A stretch of DNA of 64,000 nucleotides from Takakia lepidozioides. Lineage: Eukaryota; Streptophyta; Takakiopsida; Takakiales; Takakiaceae. The stretch spans positions 57,970,001 to 58,034,000 of the forward strand of contig CM060733.1 of assembly GCA_030704615.1 (NCBI GenBank). The letters run 5' to 3'. Both the position numbers and the translations under genes were made by a program. The notes beneath the pieces were generated by a model. The model made no database searches and had not been told where the DNA came from. It worked only from the letters and a program-made list of their open reading frames with translations. Every line of letters starts with the position of its first letter. The stretch's first letter is position 1. Shown here in pieces: positions 44,601 through 55,165 of this stretch.

Positions 44601-47600
44601 TTACCAGTACTCTCCACAGGAACAAACCCCATCTTCGAAGTGGTGAAACCGGTTCGCATCCCGTACAACAATTGCTCGGCCAACAATCTTTGAAATGAAC
44701 TTCATGGCGGTGTGGCAGTCACCACACACCCGAAGATTCTTGATGAGACGAAGAGGTGTCCCTGGTGCTGTGCAGATTAGCCCAAAAGCAATGGCCAGCT
44801 TCTCACTGTGGTGGCAAAGAGAAGATTCCTTTTGCTCCTCCTCAACATCATGCAACACAAAGCGCGTGTCAGGTACGTACCCTGCCTCCTTAATCTGCCG
44901 AGACAATCTTCTCAGCTCAGCATGGATTTCTTCAATTTGTGGATGCAATTTGTCATCCACCACAAATGTGTGCACCCCATTACCGACCACAATGCAGCAG
45001 CGACCTGGTTGCTTTCTGACACCTCTGACTTTCATCATTTTTCTCACCTTTGCAGTATCCTCCCACCTGCCAGCTGCGGCATAGATATTTGATAGCAACA
45101 CATAAGTTGTAATGTCCTGTTGATCCCACTTGAGAATAGATTTTGCCGCACGTTCTGCTGCTTCCACATTGCCATGAACTCTGCAGGCGCCAAGCAAGGC
45201 TTTCCACACCACAGCATCCGGTTGGACTGGCATTTTGTTAATGAAGCCCTCAGCCTCATCCAATCGCCCTGCACGGCCAAGAAGGTCCACCATGCAGCCA
45301 AAGTGCTCCACTGTAGGGTTGAGGTCATGATCTTGGCACAAGGAATCAAAGTAGTGTCTTCCTTCCTCCACTAGGCCCCCATGGCTACATGTTTGGAGAA
45401 TACATATATAGGTGATGCTGTTGGGCTTCAAGCCTTCCTTTTTCATTCCTTCAAATAGCTGCAGGGCCTCCTTATGACAACCATGTTGGCCATATCCTGC
45501 AATCATTGCAGTCCATGACACGACATTTCGTTCAGCCATATTGTCAAACACTCCCTTTGCATCCGCAATGCTCCCGCATTTGGCATACATGTCCATGAGG
45601 GCATTGTTCAGAATGACATCTGGTAAAATTTTGGCTTTCATGATGTCAGCATGGACTTCTTTGCCCTTTTCCAGGGCTGCCAGGCTCGAACACGCATTGC
45701 AAACGCAAACAAATGTCACCTCGTCCGGCTTCACCTTTTCCAGCATCATCCGCTCATAGGTTTTCAAAGCCGCCATCCCGCACCCGTGCTGGGCATATCC
45801 TGCGATCATTGCACTCCATGACACCACATTTCGTTCAACCATATTGTCAAACAATCCCTTTGCATCCTTGAGGCTCCCGCATTTGGCATACATGTCCACG
45901 AGGGTTGTATTCAGAATGACATCTGGTGCAATTCCAGCTTTGAAGATGTCAGCATGGACCTCTTTGCCCTTTTCCAGGGCTCCCAAGCTCGCACACGCAT
46001 TACAAATGCAAACAAATGTGACACGATCCGGCTCTACTGCTTCCCGCAGCATTTGTTCATAGGTCTGCAAAGCCTCCATCCCACATCCGTGTTGGACATA
46101 TCCTGTGATCATTGCGTTCCATGATACTACATTTCGTTCAGCCATATTGACGAACAACTCCTTTGCATCCTTGAGGCTTCCGCATTTGGCATACATGTCC
46201 ACGAGGGTGTTGTTAAGAATGACACCTGGTACAGTTCCAGCTTCTATGATGTGAGCATGGACCTCTTTACCCTTTTCCAGGGCTGCCAGGCTTGCACACG
46301 CATTGCAAGCGCCGACAAATGTGACCTGGTCTGGCTTCACCCCTTCCAGCATCATCTGTTCATAGGTTTCCAACGCCTCCATCCCAAGGCCATGCTGGGC
46401 ATATCCTGCGATCATTGCACTCCATGACACCACATTTCGCTCGGCCATATTGTCAAATAATCCCTTTGCATCCTTGAGGCTCCCGCATTTGGCATACATG
46501 TCCACAAGGGCAGTGTTCAGAATGACATCTGGTACAATTCTGGCTTTCATGATGTCAGCATGGACCTCTTTGCCCTTTTCCAGGGCGGACAGACTTGCAC
46601 ATGCATTGCAAGCGCAAATGAACGTGACCCGGTTAGGCTTCACCCCTTCCTGCATCATTTGCTCATAGGTCTCCAAAGCCTCCACCCCACAACCATGCTG
46701 GGCATATCCTGCAATCATTGCGCTCCAGGACACCACATTTCGTTCAGCCATTTTGTCGAATAATCCCTTTGCATCCTCAAGACTCCCACATTTGGCATAC
46801 ATGTCCACCAGGGTTGTATTCAGAATGACATCTGGTACAATCCCAGCTTTCATGATGGCAGCATGCACCTCTTTGCCCTTTTCCAGGTTTGAAAGGCTTG
46901 CACACGCCTTGAGGACGCAAACAAATGTGATCTGGTTGGGTGTCACCCCTTCCCGCATCATTTGCTCATAGGTCTCCAAAGCCTGCACCCCGTACCCATG
47001 CTGGGCATATCCTGCAATCATCGCACTCCATGACACCACATTTTGTTCCGCCATACTGTCAAACACTCCCTTTGCATCGTCAAGGCTTCCACATTTGGCA
47101 TACATGTCCACGAGGGTAGTACTCAGAATCATATTTGGTACAATCCCAGCTTTAAGGATGTCAGCATGGACTTGTTTGCCCTTTTCCAGAGCTGCCAGAC
47201 TTGCACATGCATTGCAAACACAAATGAATGTAACCTGGTCTGGCTTCACACCTTCCTGTATCATTTGATCATAGATCTCCAAGGCATCTTTACCACACCC
47301 ATGCTTCGTAAATCCTGCGACCATCATATTCCATGTGATCAAACCTCGTTCAGGCATTCTCTCAAACACTTGGTGAGCATCTGTAATGCTCCCACATTTG
47401 ATGTACATGTTGACAAGGGTGTTGTATAGAAACAAATATGGCTTAAATCCACTTTGAAAAATGTGAGTGTGCACCTGCTTTCCCACTGCAAGGTCTTTCA
47501 TCTTGATGCAGTTCTGCAAGAGACAGACATAAGTATTTGAATCTGCTGAAATGCATCCTTCGCTCAGAATTCTCAGAGCCTCTTTCACTTGTCCTGCCTC

Positions 47601-47684
47601 ACATAGTGTCCTCAAATGTCCAGGAGTGCCAGAAGTGATCTTGTGGACTCCCTCTCTTGGTCCTCTTTTGGAAACAGGGATCAT
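44601..47684 (-). CDS. PLS-class pentatricopeptide repeat protein with DYW domain
   Basis: A single uninterrupted frame. I start at the first in-frame ATG (47,684, 1,027 residues); the frame stays open upstream to about 47,850 with no ATG, so an upstream exon is possible. The protein is a series of P-L-S PPR motifs (NTLVDMYAKCGSLKDA, MAERNVVSWSAMIAGYAQHG, GVKPDQVTFVCVCNACASL), then E/E+ motifs and a DYW deaminase-like domain. The latter has PG-box-like KQPGRCC, the HSEKLA zinc/catalytic HxE motif 69 residues from the end, CGDCH, and a C-terminal CSCGEYW (DYW variant). Proteins of this class act in plastids or mitochondria, bind one RNA sequence and direct C-to-U editing. The central repeats are nearly identical with a 303 bp period. 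A signal for the organelle is not obvious at the chosen start. Confidence 0.92.
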   Translation of the reverse strand: MIPVSKRGPREGVHKITSGTPGHLRTLCEAGQVKEALRILSEGCISADSNTYVCLLQNCIKMKDLAVGKQVHTHIFQSGFKPYLFLYNTLVNMYIKCGSITDAHQVFERMPERGLITWNMMVAGFTKHGCGKDALEIYDQMIQEGVKPDQVTFICVCNACASLAALEKGKQVHADILKAGIVPNMILSTTLVDMYAKCGSLDDAKGVFDSMAEQNVVSWSAMIAGYAQHGYGVQALETYEQMMREGVTPNQITFVCVLKACASLSNLEKGKEVHAAIMKAGIVPDVILNTTLVDMYAKCGSLEDAKGLFDKMAERNVVSWSAMIAGYAQHGCGVEALETYEQMMQEGVKPNRVTFICACNACASLSALEKGKEVHADIMKARIVPDVILNTALVDMYAKCGSLKDAKGLFDNMAERNVVSWSAMIAGYAQHGLGMEALETYEQMMLEGVKPDQVTFVGACNACASLAALEKGKEVHAHIIEAGTVPGVILNNTLVDMYAKCGSLKDAKELFVNMAERNVVSWNAMITGYVQHGCGMEALQTYEQMLREAVEPDRVTFVCICNACASLGALEKGKEVHADIFKAGIAPDVILNTTLVDMYAKCGSLKDAKGLFDNMVERNVVSWSAMIAGYAQHGCGMAALKTYERMMLEKVKPDEVTFVCVCNACSSLAALEKGKEVHADIMKAKILPDVILNNALMDMYAKCGSIADAKGVFDNMAERNVVSWTAMIAGYGQHGCHKEALQLFEGMKKEGLKPNSITYICILQTCSHGGLVEEGRHYFDSLCQDHDLNPTVEHFGCMVDLLGRAGRLDEAEGFINKMPVQPDAVVWKALLGACRVHGNVEAAERAAKSILKWDQQDITTYVLLSNIYAAAGRWEDTAKVRKMMKVRGVRKQPGRCCIVVGNGVHTFVVDDKLHPQIEEIHAELRRLSRQIKEAGYVPDTRFVLHDVEEEQKESSLCHHSEKLAIAFGLICTAPGTPLRLIKNLRVCGDCHTAMKFISKIVGRAIVVRDANRFHHFEDGVCSCGEYW
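45535..47358 (-). repeat. Six near-identical 303 bp coding repeats within the PPR gene
   Basis: Each 101-residue unit is one P-L-S triplet. Identical landmarks on the plus strand recur at 45,541, 45,844, 46,147, 46,450, 46,753 and about 47,056. Differences between units are few and partly fall in residues such as MKAGIVPD, FKAGIAPD and IEAGTVPG. Confidence 0.9.
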
Positions 47685-47850
47685 GGCGGAAGTGCCTGAT
47701 TTTATCAACTGTGCTGCAGCTGCTGCTTCCAGTGGACTATCTACCCATGCAGGTTTCTTGTAGCTGTCAATCCACAGAGGTTCATTGCTACTCTTGTGCT
47801 TGAAATCCAGCACACTTGGAAGGATCTGGACCCATACTGCACCTTGCCTC

Positions 47851-48930
47851 CTTCAGCGGTCCCTACCTTGGTAATAATAATGCAAAGATCCTCCTCCTTT
47901 CTAGCAGCAGACAGTGACACCTAAAATGTATCTAGCAAACACCCCAACCCTACTTACCACAGACTAGTTCCTATACTGAATTGCTGACCAACCTTTAAAA
48001 TGTGTTGAGGAGAGAGGGAAAACGACAACATCATAAAAGCTTTTAATGCATTTTGTTATCTACTTCTTACGGTAACATAACCTGCATTCACCTTGATGCC
48101 TCCACTATCCCAACAATGACAGGGTTTCAAACAATATTCTGTCCCTCGTCGTCTCTGTTTTCCGTTTTTGAATATTTCCTGTTACCCCATTGGGTAGTAT
48201 CATGTGAATTACACTTGAATTTAGCATGAATCCACCCTATGAGCTGCCTTACACAACTCAACATGAGAAATCTGATCAGAGGCCAAATCAAGTAGCTACC
48301 ACACTTTTTGTTCATGAAAGTAGCTAGGACCGAGGAGGACTGCACCAACCCCCAATCTGAAGGACCTCTTCTGTGTGCTGCTTATGTCTGCAGTCCAGCG
48401 ATCTTGTATTGACCTGTGAACAACTACCACGGTGCAGCTGAGCTGCCAAAATTTTGAACACAGCCTCCTAAGATCAAGCTGATCCAACCCTCCCAAGTAC
48501 TTTGTAAACACCAGGAAAGCCCTTGGGCAATGCATTTTCAGGAATAGCGACTCCTGCAGAACAGACAGACATCTTTGCATCATATATGAATAGAGACCCA
48601 CCTTGCCATCGCAGTTATCCCAGCATTGTGAAGGATTCTCAAGGAACCCAAGCCACCCCTGTTCCATGCTCCATGGTTGAACTTCGTGCATCAACACTGT
48701 GACAGACTCATGTAAGGAGGAGTGCTCCAAAACTTATAGATGCTAATAACTTAAACAAGCTTGCATCACAAGCCTGTTCCTCTACTTCAGCTTGCGGCCG
48801 TTTTGCTTCTTCGCCCACTTTATTGCAAAACAAACCCAACTGCAAAGTCTTTTGTGTGATCACTATCTACAACCAAGTAGTAGCAAAAAAAAAACAAGAA
48901 GGAAAAAAAAAGAAAAAAAAAGAAGGTAAG
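47851..48930. other. Upstream region of the PPR gene; no other gene recognised
   Basis: Contains the likely promoter and 5' untranslated region of the PPR gene. No clear TATA element or second coding region was identified. Confidence 0.4.
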
Positions 48931-49060
48931 TAGTAGCCCAGTGGTGATGGGCACATACCACCTTGGAAGTGGTTGTGGGTTCAATCCATGTTGGTGTTGC
49001 AGAGGTGTCCACCTTGAGGCCGGAGAACCCTTCCTTTGGGGTGAAGAAACACCATAATTT
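48931..49060 (+). mobile_element. tRNA-derived SINE
   Basis: An A-box-like TAGCCCAGTGGTGATGGG (48,934-48,951) and a B-box GGGTTCAATCC (48,977-48,987) lie at tRNA-like spacing. A related element lies inverted at 54,500-54,672. The sequence does not fold into a complete tRNA, so a SINE is preferred to a tRNA gene. The 3' end is approximate. Confidence 0.65.
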
Positions 49061-50407
49061 ACACTTCCTTAACCCTTAAAGGACGAGACTTATTTTGGTG
49101 GGCCACTCCAAAAATTGCATATACCTACATGTTCTAAGCTCTATTTTCCTACTCATCCATCTAACCCCAAAAAATTAGGAAAATCCACCTTTGGAATTGG
49201 TAGATTATAACAAAATTGTATGGTGGTTTTTTGAAGCCCACTCAAAATTAGACCCCAAATACACGCTTGACCATGGTTTTTGTGGTCATATGGAATTTTC
49301 ATGTTTGAATGCCCTGCAGATTCACATTCTTGGGCATCTACTTTGTGATGTCTCCACTTTCCAGATAAAAATTCCAAATCTCATAGGGGTTGGTTTGTAT
49401 GTACAAAGGGGGATTGAAATAACTTTCCATCCACACCATGGGTCAAATGGGGCCTGGAGGCATACATCACTCATTCACCTACGCTTGTCAACGTAGGTAC
49501 CTGCACACATGAGCAACAAAATGAAAGACAAGTTTAATTGAAGGATTTCCCCCGGGACATTTTATTTTTGTAACACTCCGTTTGAGGTTCTCTTTGCAGC
49601 AAAGAGGAGAACTAAACAAAAGAGGGTTCCAACAGCCATCACATTTAGGTCATGTACAGGGGTGGTTGGGTGTGTCCTTGTCTTTCCTGGCAGAAGCACA
49701 TGCACTTCATGGACTGCACCTCCTTGAATGGCTGTTCATTGCATCATCAACTTGTATCCACCAGGGGCAAAAATCTGCACCAACAATACTATATTCTTCG
49801 TCGCAGGTATCATGAAGTGTCAATTTCTCTCAAAGATTCTACTGTTACTCCCAATTCATAAAATATACAGCACACAAAGTAAGCCTCACTGTCGCTATGA
49901 AATTCTCTGGTCACAACGAGTGTTCCCATTTTCTTCCCATTTTTCCCAGCTGAAATACAAACGTATATCACAACTATATTCCCTTCATAACATCACTGGA
50001 TCCACACGCAACATCTCTCTCCCTCCACACTCCACTATCCAACAGTCTCGGATTAACAAAGAAATGTCAATTACCATCTCCCTTTTTTATCACCCCACAA
50101 ATCCTAGAAAGCCCATATCCTAGGAGCTAATACCTATAGACCCACCCTTCAAAAATCCCGGGGGACCATTAACCAAGCTACTTCTGACACATCAGAGTTT
50201 GGTTTCGTGCACGCAATGGCCTTTCTTGCTAAACTGTAATGCAAAACTTAAACACAGCCTCACCCCTCATAAATTTCCTGCCAATTTCTCCTACTGCCCA
50301 TCTTTTAAATCTTTAAATGGAATCTCTCCATTCAATGCAAAGCTTCAGTAGCCACTCTTAGCCACCTTTTCTCCAACAGACTGAACTTGATCGTCGTGCC
50401 CATGCAT
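49061..50407. other. Intergenic; no gene recognised
   Basis: Short open frames only, without recognisable domains. Confidence 0.4.
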
Positions 50408-51245
50408 AACAACCCATCGCAGCCCTGTCATGAATTGTGAGAATTCTAATCATCTGTGTTCAGTAGCATCCTCTCAACCCAATATAGGTTATGTTGCTTT
50501 TATATGTATGAGCCAACTGAAGTTCCAGGAGGCCATGGTTTAGTGGTGTTCATAAATAGTGGATAACCTTGCTTTCTTGCTTTGTCTGCCATTCCTAACC
50601 TAAAATCTAAACCCCGGTCATGCCACCATGTTTTCAATAGATTATCATGCACAAAACTGGCAGCATGCATTTCCTTTGGAGCCTCTTCGAGAAGCTTGGC
50701 GTGTGCTGCAATTTGTCATGGTCAAGCTTGTCGAGGTAAATCCCATCCACCTAAAAGACAGCAGTCCTAAAAGACCAATTATATTCTTACCTTCAGATAA
50801 TATGGTCGTCTCGGAAATAACACGGAAGTTGTCATATCCAAATCGTGCTAGTTATGGGCAGAAAAAACTCTTCCATATCGAAAATGCACATGCCAGGACC
50901 TGTCTTTTAGGTGGATGGGACTTGTTTCGACAAGCTTGACCCTGACAAATTGCAGCAGGCGGGCCAAGCTTCTCGAGAAGGCTGCAAAGGAATGCATGCT
51001 GCCAGTTTTGTGCATGATGATCTATGGGAACATGGCTGCATCACCGAGGTTCAGATTTTAGACTGAGAATAGGTAGGCTAAGTAAGAAAGTAATATTATA
51101 TATTATTTATGAACACCATTATACCATAGCCTCTTGGAAATTCAGTTGACATATATATAAAAGAGCAACGTTTGGTTAAGAGGAACCTACCGAACGCGGA
51201 TGATTAGAATCTTCACAATTCATGATAGGGGCGGCGAGGAGTTGG
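50408..51245. repeat. Long inverted repeat, about 350 bp arms with about 125 bp loop
   Basis: The left arm (50,408-50,768) is matched in reverse complement by the right arm (50,895-51,245). Matching landmarks are TCCCATCCACCTAAAAGACA (50,741) with its inverse at 50,901; TTGTCATGGTCAAGCTTGTC with its inverse near 50,928; the GTTCATAAATA region with its inverse near 51,103; and the CATGAATTGTGAGAATTCT region with its inverse near 51,208. Arms differ by substitutions and small indels. A transcript would form a very long imperfect hairpin. No coding domain or transposon end was recognised. Confidence 0.85.
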
Positions 51246-53937
51246 TGTCGTTTTGAGAACATGTTGGTGCTACGTAGGGGCAGAAACAGCTCATGCATAT
51301 GAGTTTTAACACAAGCGACGATTGTGAAACATTCACATTCCATTGCAGGGGTTGCCAATCAAACTTGACAAAGCAGCTCTTCTCCACTACTGTGCAGTAC
51401 TATCCTTATCTGCAATTTCTTTGTTGCAGCTTCATAGATGCTGCGCTCTTCTCCACTTCCTCACTCTCCCACCGAGATACTTGAAGCATTGCTGAGGAGG
51501 TCTCCGCCCACTCGTTGTTGTAAGAGAGTTCCGGTTGGAATTGGAAAAGAATGGCGTTGCGAGAATACCAGACAGCCTATGAGAGCATACAACTCTGCAA
51601 ACCTCAATCCGCAAGACACTCTCGTCATCTCTATCCACCTCCGATCCAAACAACGATGTTGCGTGCACGCGCCTGTCCCTGCTAAACTCAACTCAAAGAG
51701 CGTTCAGCCCGCCCGCTTGTTAGGGCTCCAAGCCAGAAACTCAGCGATGCTCTGAGCTATGGGAGGAGTCACAGAAAAGTGTTGGAGTGCTGAGCAAAGT
51801 TTGGAATTCCTAGAGTAGTGAGCCTGGTCAGATGCTGAAGCCCTACTTTGCAACATCTTCTAGTTGGAAATGTGGGATAAACCCACCGGTGAAGGTCGAG
51901 CAGGCACACTACTAGATGGGAGAGGTTTGAGTTTACTCTCTCATATCCATGTTGATCTCTTCTTATGTCCGCCCACCATCGAGCAGAAGTAGAAGTCGGG
52001 TCCGACTGTGTGGATGCTTTGAACTGTTCCGCTGTTTTCATGGTGGATTTTTAATCAAAGCGGATAAATCGTATGGGCAGTCGTGAAGAGCAACAGCAAG
52101 TGCCTTACTGGAACAGAGGAGGCACCCATTTATGTTCTCAAATCCACCCTGTAAATATGCACACTCCATCAAGTACATTGTAGGGAGAATACGAGGAGCA
52201 CATCGTTGGAACCTTTCCAATGTTGTCTGTGTCCGTTGCGTGACCTATTCTCACTCACTTAGTGTTCATGGACATTAGGTCTCTGGTTTCTTTTGGCAGC
52301 TGCCAGGTAGCTGGTACTCTTCCTCGTAAAACGAGTTCAGGTTCTTCTCTTCAATCGGTTATGGCAACCTACCGCTCCTCTTTCCCCTTCTCTCATTCTT
52401 CTCAATGTTCATGCAAATGCTTTATGGCGCTCTTGCCTAGTTTGGGCAGTCTTAAGGGCTCACACTATGAGGGGCGCAAGGTTTGTTGGCGAGCTATCTC
52501 CGAGGATCTTTGCAGATCATGTGGATAAAGGAGGCGAATTCAGCTTATTGCCGATTTCGACCACTCCTCCGAGGAAAAGGAGGCATTCTCTGCTCTAGGC
52601 CAGGAGACAAGGTTATCTGGACAGATTGCACCCCTGCCAAGTTATGCCCATCAAGCTATGGCATTGGTCTGGAATACATGAAGCCCCAAAATCAGAATGA
52701 CTCCCTTCCTAGTTAACTACCCTCCATTGCTGTGATGATCACCAGATCTCATGCTTCCCAGCTGGGAACTCGTCGGATTTACCTGGGCGTGTATACGCAA
52801 CCTCCGCTGATTAGCACTGGAACAATCAGTGCACTGTCCATGAAGAGCTCTCTGTCTCTTCATCTCTCTGCCAAAACTTGAAATCAGGGGCTATGGGTAT
52901 TTTGATGCAGGAATTTATTGCATAGTTTCGAATACAAATGGGAATGTAATGGGGACAAAGAATCGATTAGCACTATACATATCACATTCGTTTGGCAAAA
53001 AATATTCCCCGCTAAACTTGCATTACCTATGTCATGAAATGGCTGGGCGCTTCCAAATACCTAGAACCAGACAACTAAGGGACCTCGGAAATGGAAACGC
53101 AGAGATCAATTGAAGAGATCAGTCGCAAGTGCTCAAAATTGAGGAGGGCCTTGACTTTCGAGTTCCTGTTCTTGCATTGCCTCCAATTTATATCTGCATC
53201 TGCCTCCAGAAGAGAAGGCCATGGATCAGGTGTCTTTGCAGAGTTTGATTCACCGGATCTCAAAGCCAAAGAGCTCAAAACTTTAACCAAAAACAATCCT
53301 CCAAAAGCCTAACTAGGCACTTTTGTTTCGAGTGAGGCAATCCCCCCGCTGCTTGTCTAATGACTCGCATCCTCCAGCTCCTTTCTGCATGCACTCCCAT
53401 GGCGGCGCAAATTGACACTGTCGATCCAGCTCCGGATCCTTCTTTCCATACGAAATGGATGCAATGTGTGAGGAGGAAGCCATTGTGGGAGATGGCGCAA
53501 TGTAGGATGCCAACAAGAGTGCAATACCCGATCCACCCACGGCTGCGGCCGTGGTGACCGCAGCCGCCACCGCCACGCCTGGGGCACGCATGACGAGCGA
53601 GCGATGGCCAACTGCAAAACTATTGAGCAACACAGAGCACGACACAGTAAGCAAGATCCAAGAGAGAGAGGGGACAAGATCAAGTGTGTGAGTGAGATAG
53701 CAAACTCCATCATTAAATACAAACTGTCTTTGTTCTTTTCTTCTCTTTTGAGCACCATATCAGTTTAGCTTTTCTAAAAGTATGACGAAATTATATTAGT
53801 GAAACTTCCGACTCCCCAGTGGGAAAAGTGTTATATATTTGCTTTTTGAGTTCTCATTTCACTGAATATGTCGGATGGACTCAAAAAGAAGATCCCAAAA
53901 AGATCCCACAGTACAATTTGATTTTTTCAAAAAAGAC
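51246..53937. other. No gene recognised
   Basis: Several open frames of 60-130 codons occur, including a GC-rich Ala-rich minus frame at 53,313-53,654 and a plus frame at 52,262-52,528. None has a recognisable domain or convincing start and splice context. A decayed gene cannot be excluded. Confidence 0.4.
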
Positions 53938-54345
53938 AAACAGTCAGGACCTCACTTGGATGGTGCACTGAGTGCCACCCAGATGATTCTGGGGTCAAAT
54001 CTTGCTACTTGACGGGTGTGGTATGTTCTTTTCCCCCTTCCCACCTTTGTGCCGAGGCTGCTGTGGAAGAGATTATTTTCTCCTATCTTTTTGGTTTTTT
54101 TCCTGTCCTTTTTAGAAAGGGAAACACTTGGGAGCAACAACTCACAAATCAGGCCCCTTAATTGCGAGAGGAGAAAATAATCTCTTGCACATTAACCTTG
54201 CGATGAAGTAGAAACGGGACACCGGCCAAGGGAAGGGGGAGAAGAGTATACCACACCTGTCAAGTAGCAGGATTTGACCCCAGAATCATCTGGGTGGCAC
54301 TCAGTGCACTAACCAACTCAGCTACTGACTGTTGGATCTCTCTCT
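53938..54345. mobile_element. Inverted pair of tRNA-derived SINE copies
   Basis: A plus-strand copy (about 53,940-54,030, B-box GGGTCAAATC near 53,992) and a minus-strand copy (54,330-54,250, B-box near 54,272-54,283, A-box inverse near 54,309-54,325) share the block GCACTGAGTGCCACCCAGAT followed by GATTCTGGGGTCAAATC. Inside, GAGATTATTTTCTCCT is also repeated inverted (near 54,070 and 54,172), so the whole unit folds back. Confidence 0.65.
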
Positions 54346-54430
54346 ATCAAGGGGCCTGATTGGTGGGCGGTCGCTCCCAGGTGTTTCCCTTCAATTTTTT
54401 TCTTAAGAAAAAGAAAAAGATACCAACCAT

Positions 54431-54672
54431 TGGTAGGTTAGCTGAGTTGGATAGTGCGTGTGCCATCAAGGTGATTGTGGGTTCAATGTCAGGTGTGGTC
54501 ATAATAATAATATACGCCTCTCGTAAGAAACATAACTTATATGCTCTCTTGACCCTGAAGGGGCTATTGCCTTCCAGCAAGAAGGTGGACACCTTTGTGA
54601 CACCAATCGGCGGATTGAACCCAAAACCACTTCCGAGGTGGTATGTGCCCATTAGCACTGGGCTACAACTTG
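54431..54672. mobile_element. Two SINE copies arranged tail to tail
   Basis: The plus-strand copy starts near 54,437 (TTAGCTGAGTTGG A-box) with B-box GGGTTCAATGTC (54,479-54,490). The minus-strand copy reads from 54,668 (GTAGCCCAGTGCTAATGGG) with B-box inverse GGATTGAACCC (54,611-54,621). They meet at an ATAATAATA tract near 54,500, typical of a retroposon tail. The minus copy belongs to the same family as the SINE at 48,931. Confidence 0.65.
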
Positions 54673-54734
54673 GTATTGGGATTGCCTATGTGGGATTGCA
54701 ATGTCTGGGATTGCCTGTAGCCCAGTATTGGAAT

Positions 54735-55085
54735 ACCCCAGACATTGTATCAGAAAATGTATAGTCTTCAGGTCATTTGCACATTGCTACTGCTGAGGGT
54801 GGAAGGCCCTTCAGCTTACGCACAACATAAGAGAATGTACTCATGAGACGATGTTTGTCGTAGCCTTGTGGTCAGAGACCCCATGCCCAGTTTAGACGAA
54901 CACATGGGGAATGGCCACTACCTTTGTGAGGGGCTCACTCCAGTAGCGTGACTTACCTTGATACTTAGACTTAGATTGGGCTTCCAGATATCCTCTAGAA
55001 AGCCCTTCATAGAAGCATCAATCTAACATGTGAGCAGCCCAAACGTTAGACCCCAACAGGGCCAGGGTTTTAGGCTTAGCTGAGA
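54735..55085 (-). mobile_element. LINE-C 3' fragment
   Basis: Matches the 3' end of the LINE at 56,824-57,825 over landmarks such as CCAGATATCCTCTAGAAA, the GTTTGTCGTAGCCTTGTGG segment and the region around GTATCAGAAAATG. It is diverged and rearranged. No intact reading frame. Confidence 0.7.
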
Positions 55086-55097
55086 GAGAGAGAGAGA

Positions 55098-55165
55098 GAG
55101 GATGATGTACTCATTACAACGTTGCTTGCTGTGTAGCCTTGTTGCCATGGACCCTGTGCCCGGTT
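55098..55165 (-). mobile_element. LINE-C extreme 3' end, short fragment
   Basis: A third copy of the GCCTTGTTGCCATGGACCC/TGTGCCCGG tail beside a GA-rich tract (55,081-55,100). Confidence 0.55.

Noticed and set aside
45541-47429. Series of similar plus-strand open frames every 303 bp
   Set aside because: Antisense shadows of the repeated PPR units.
48931-49060. Functional tRNA gene
   Set aside because: A- and B-box-like motifs are present, but a complete cloverleaf with paired acceptor stem is not seen, and related copies occur elsewhere in the window; a SINE fits better.
50582-50939. Plus-strand open frames within the inverted repeat as a protein gene
   Set aside because: They span arm and loop, have no recognisable domain, and the symmetry of the region explains them better.
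53313-53758. GC-rich, Ala-rich minus-strand open frames as a host gene
   Set aside because: Overlapping frames on both strands are open, the nominal start is not ATG, and no domain or splice partner was found.
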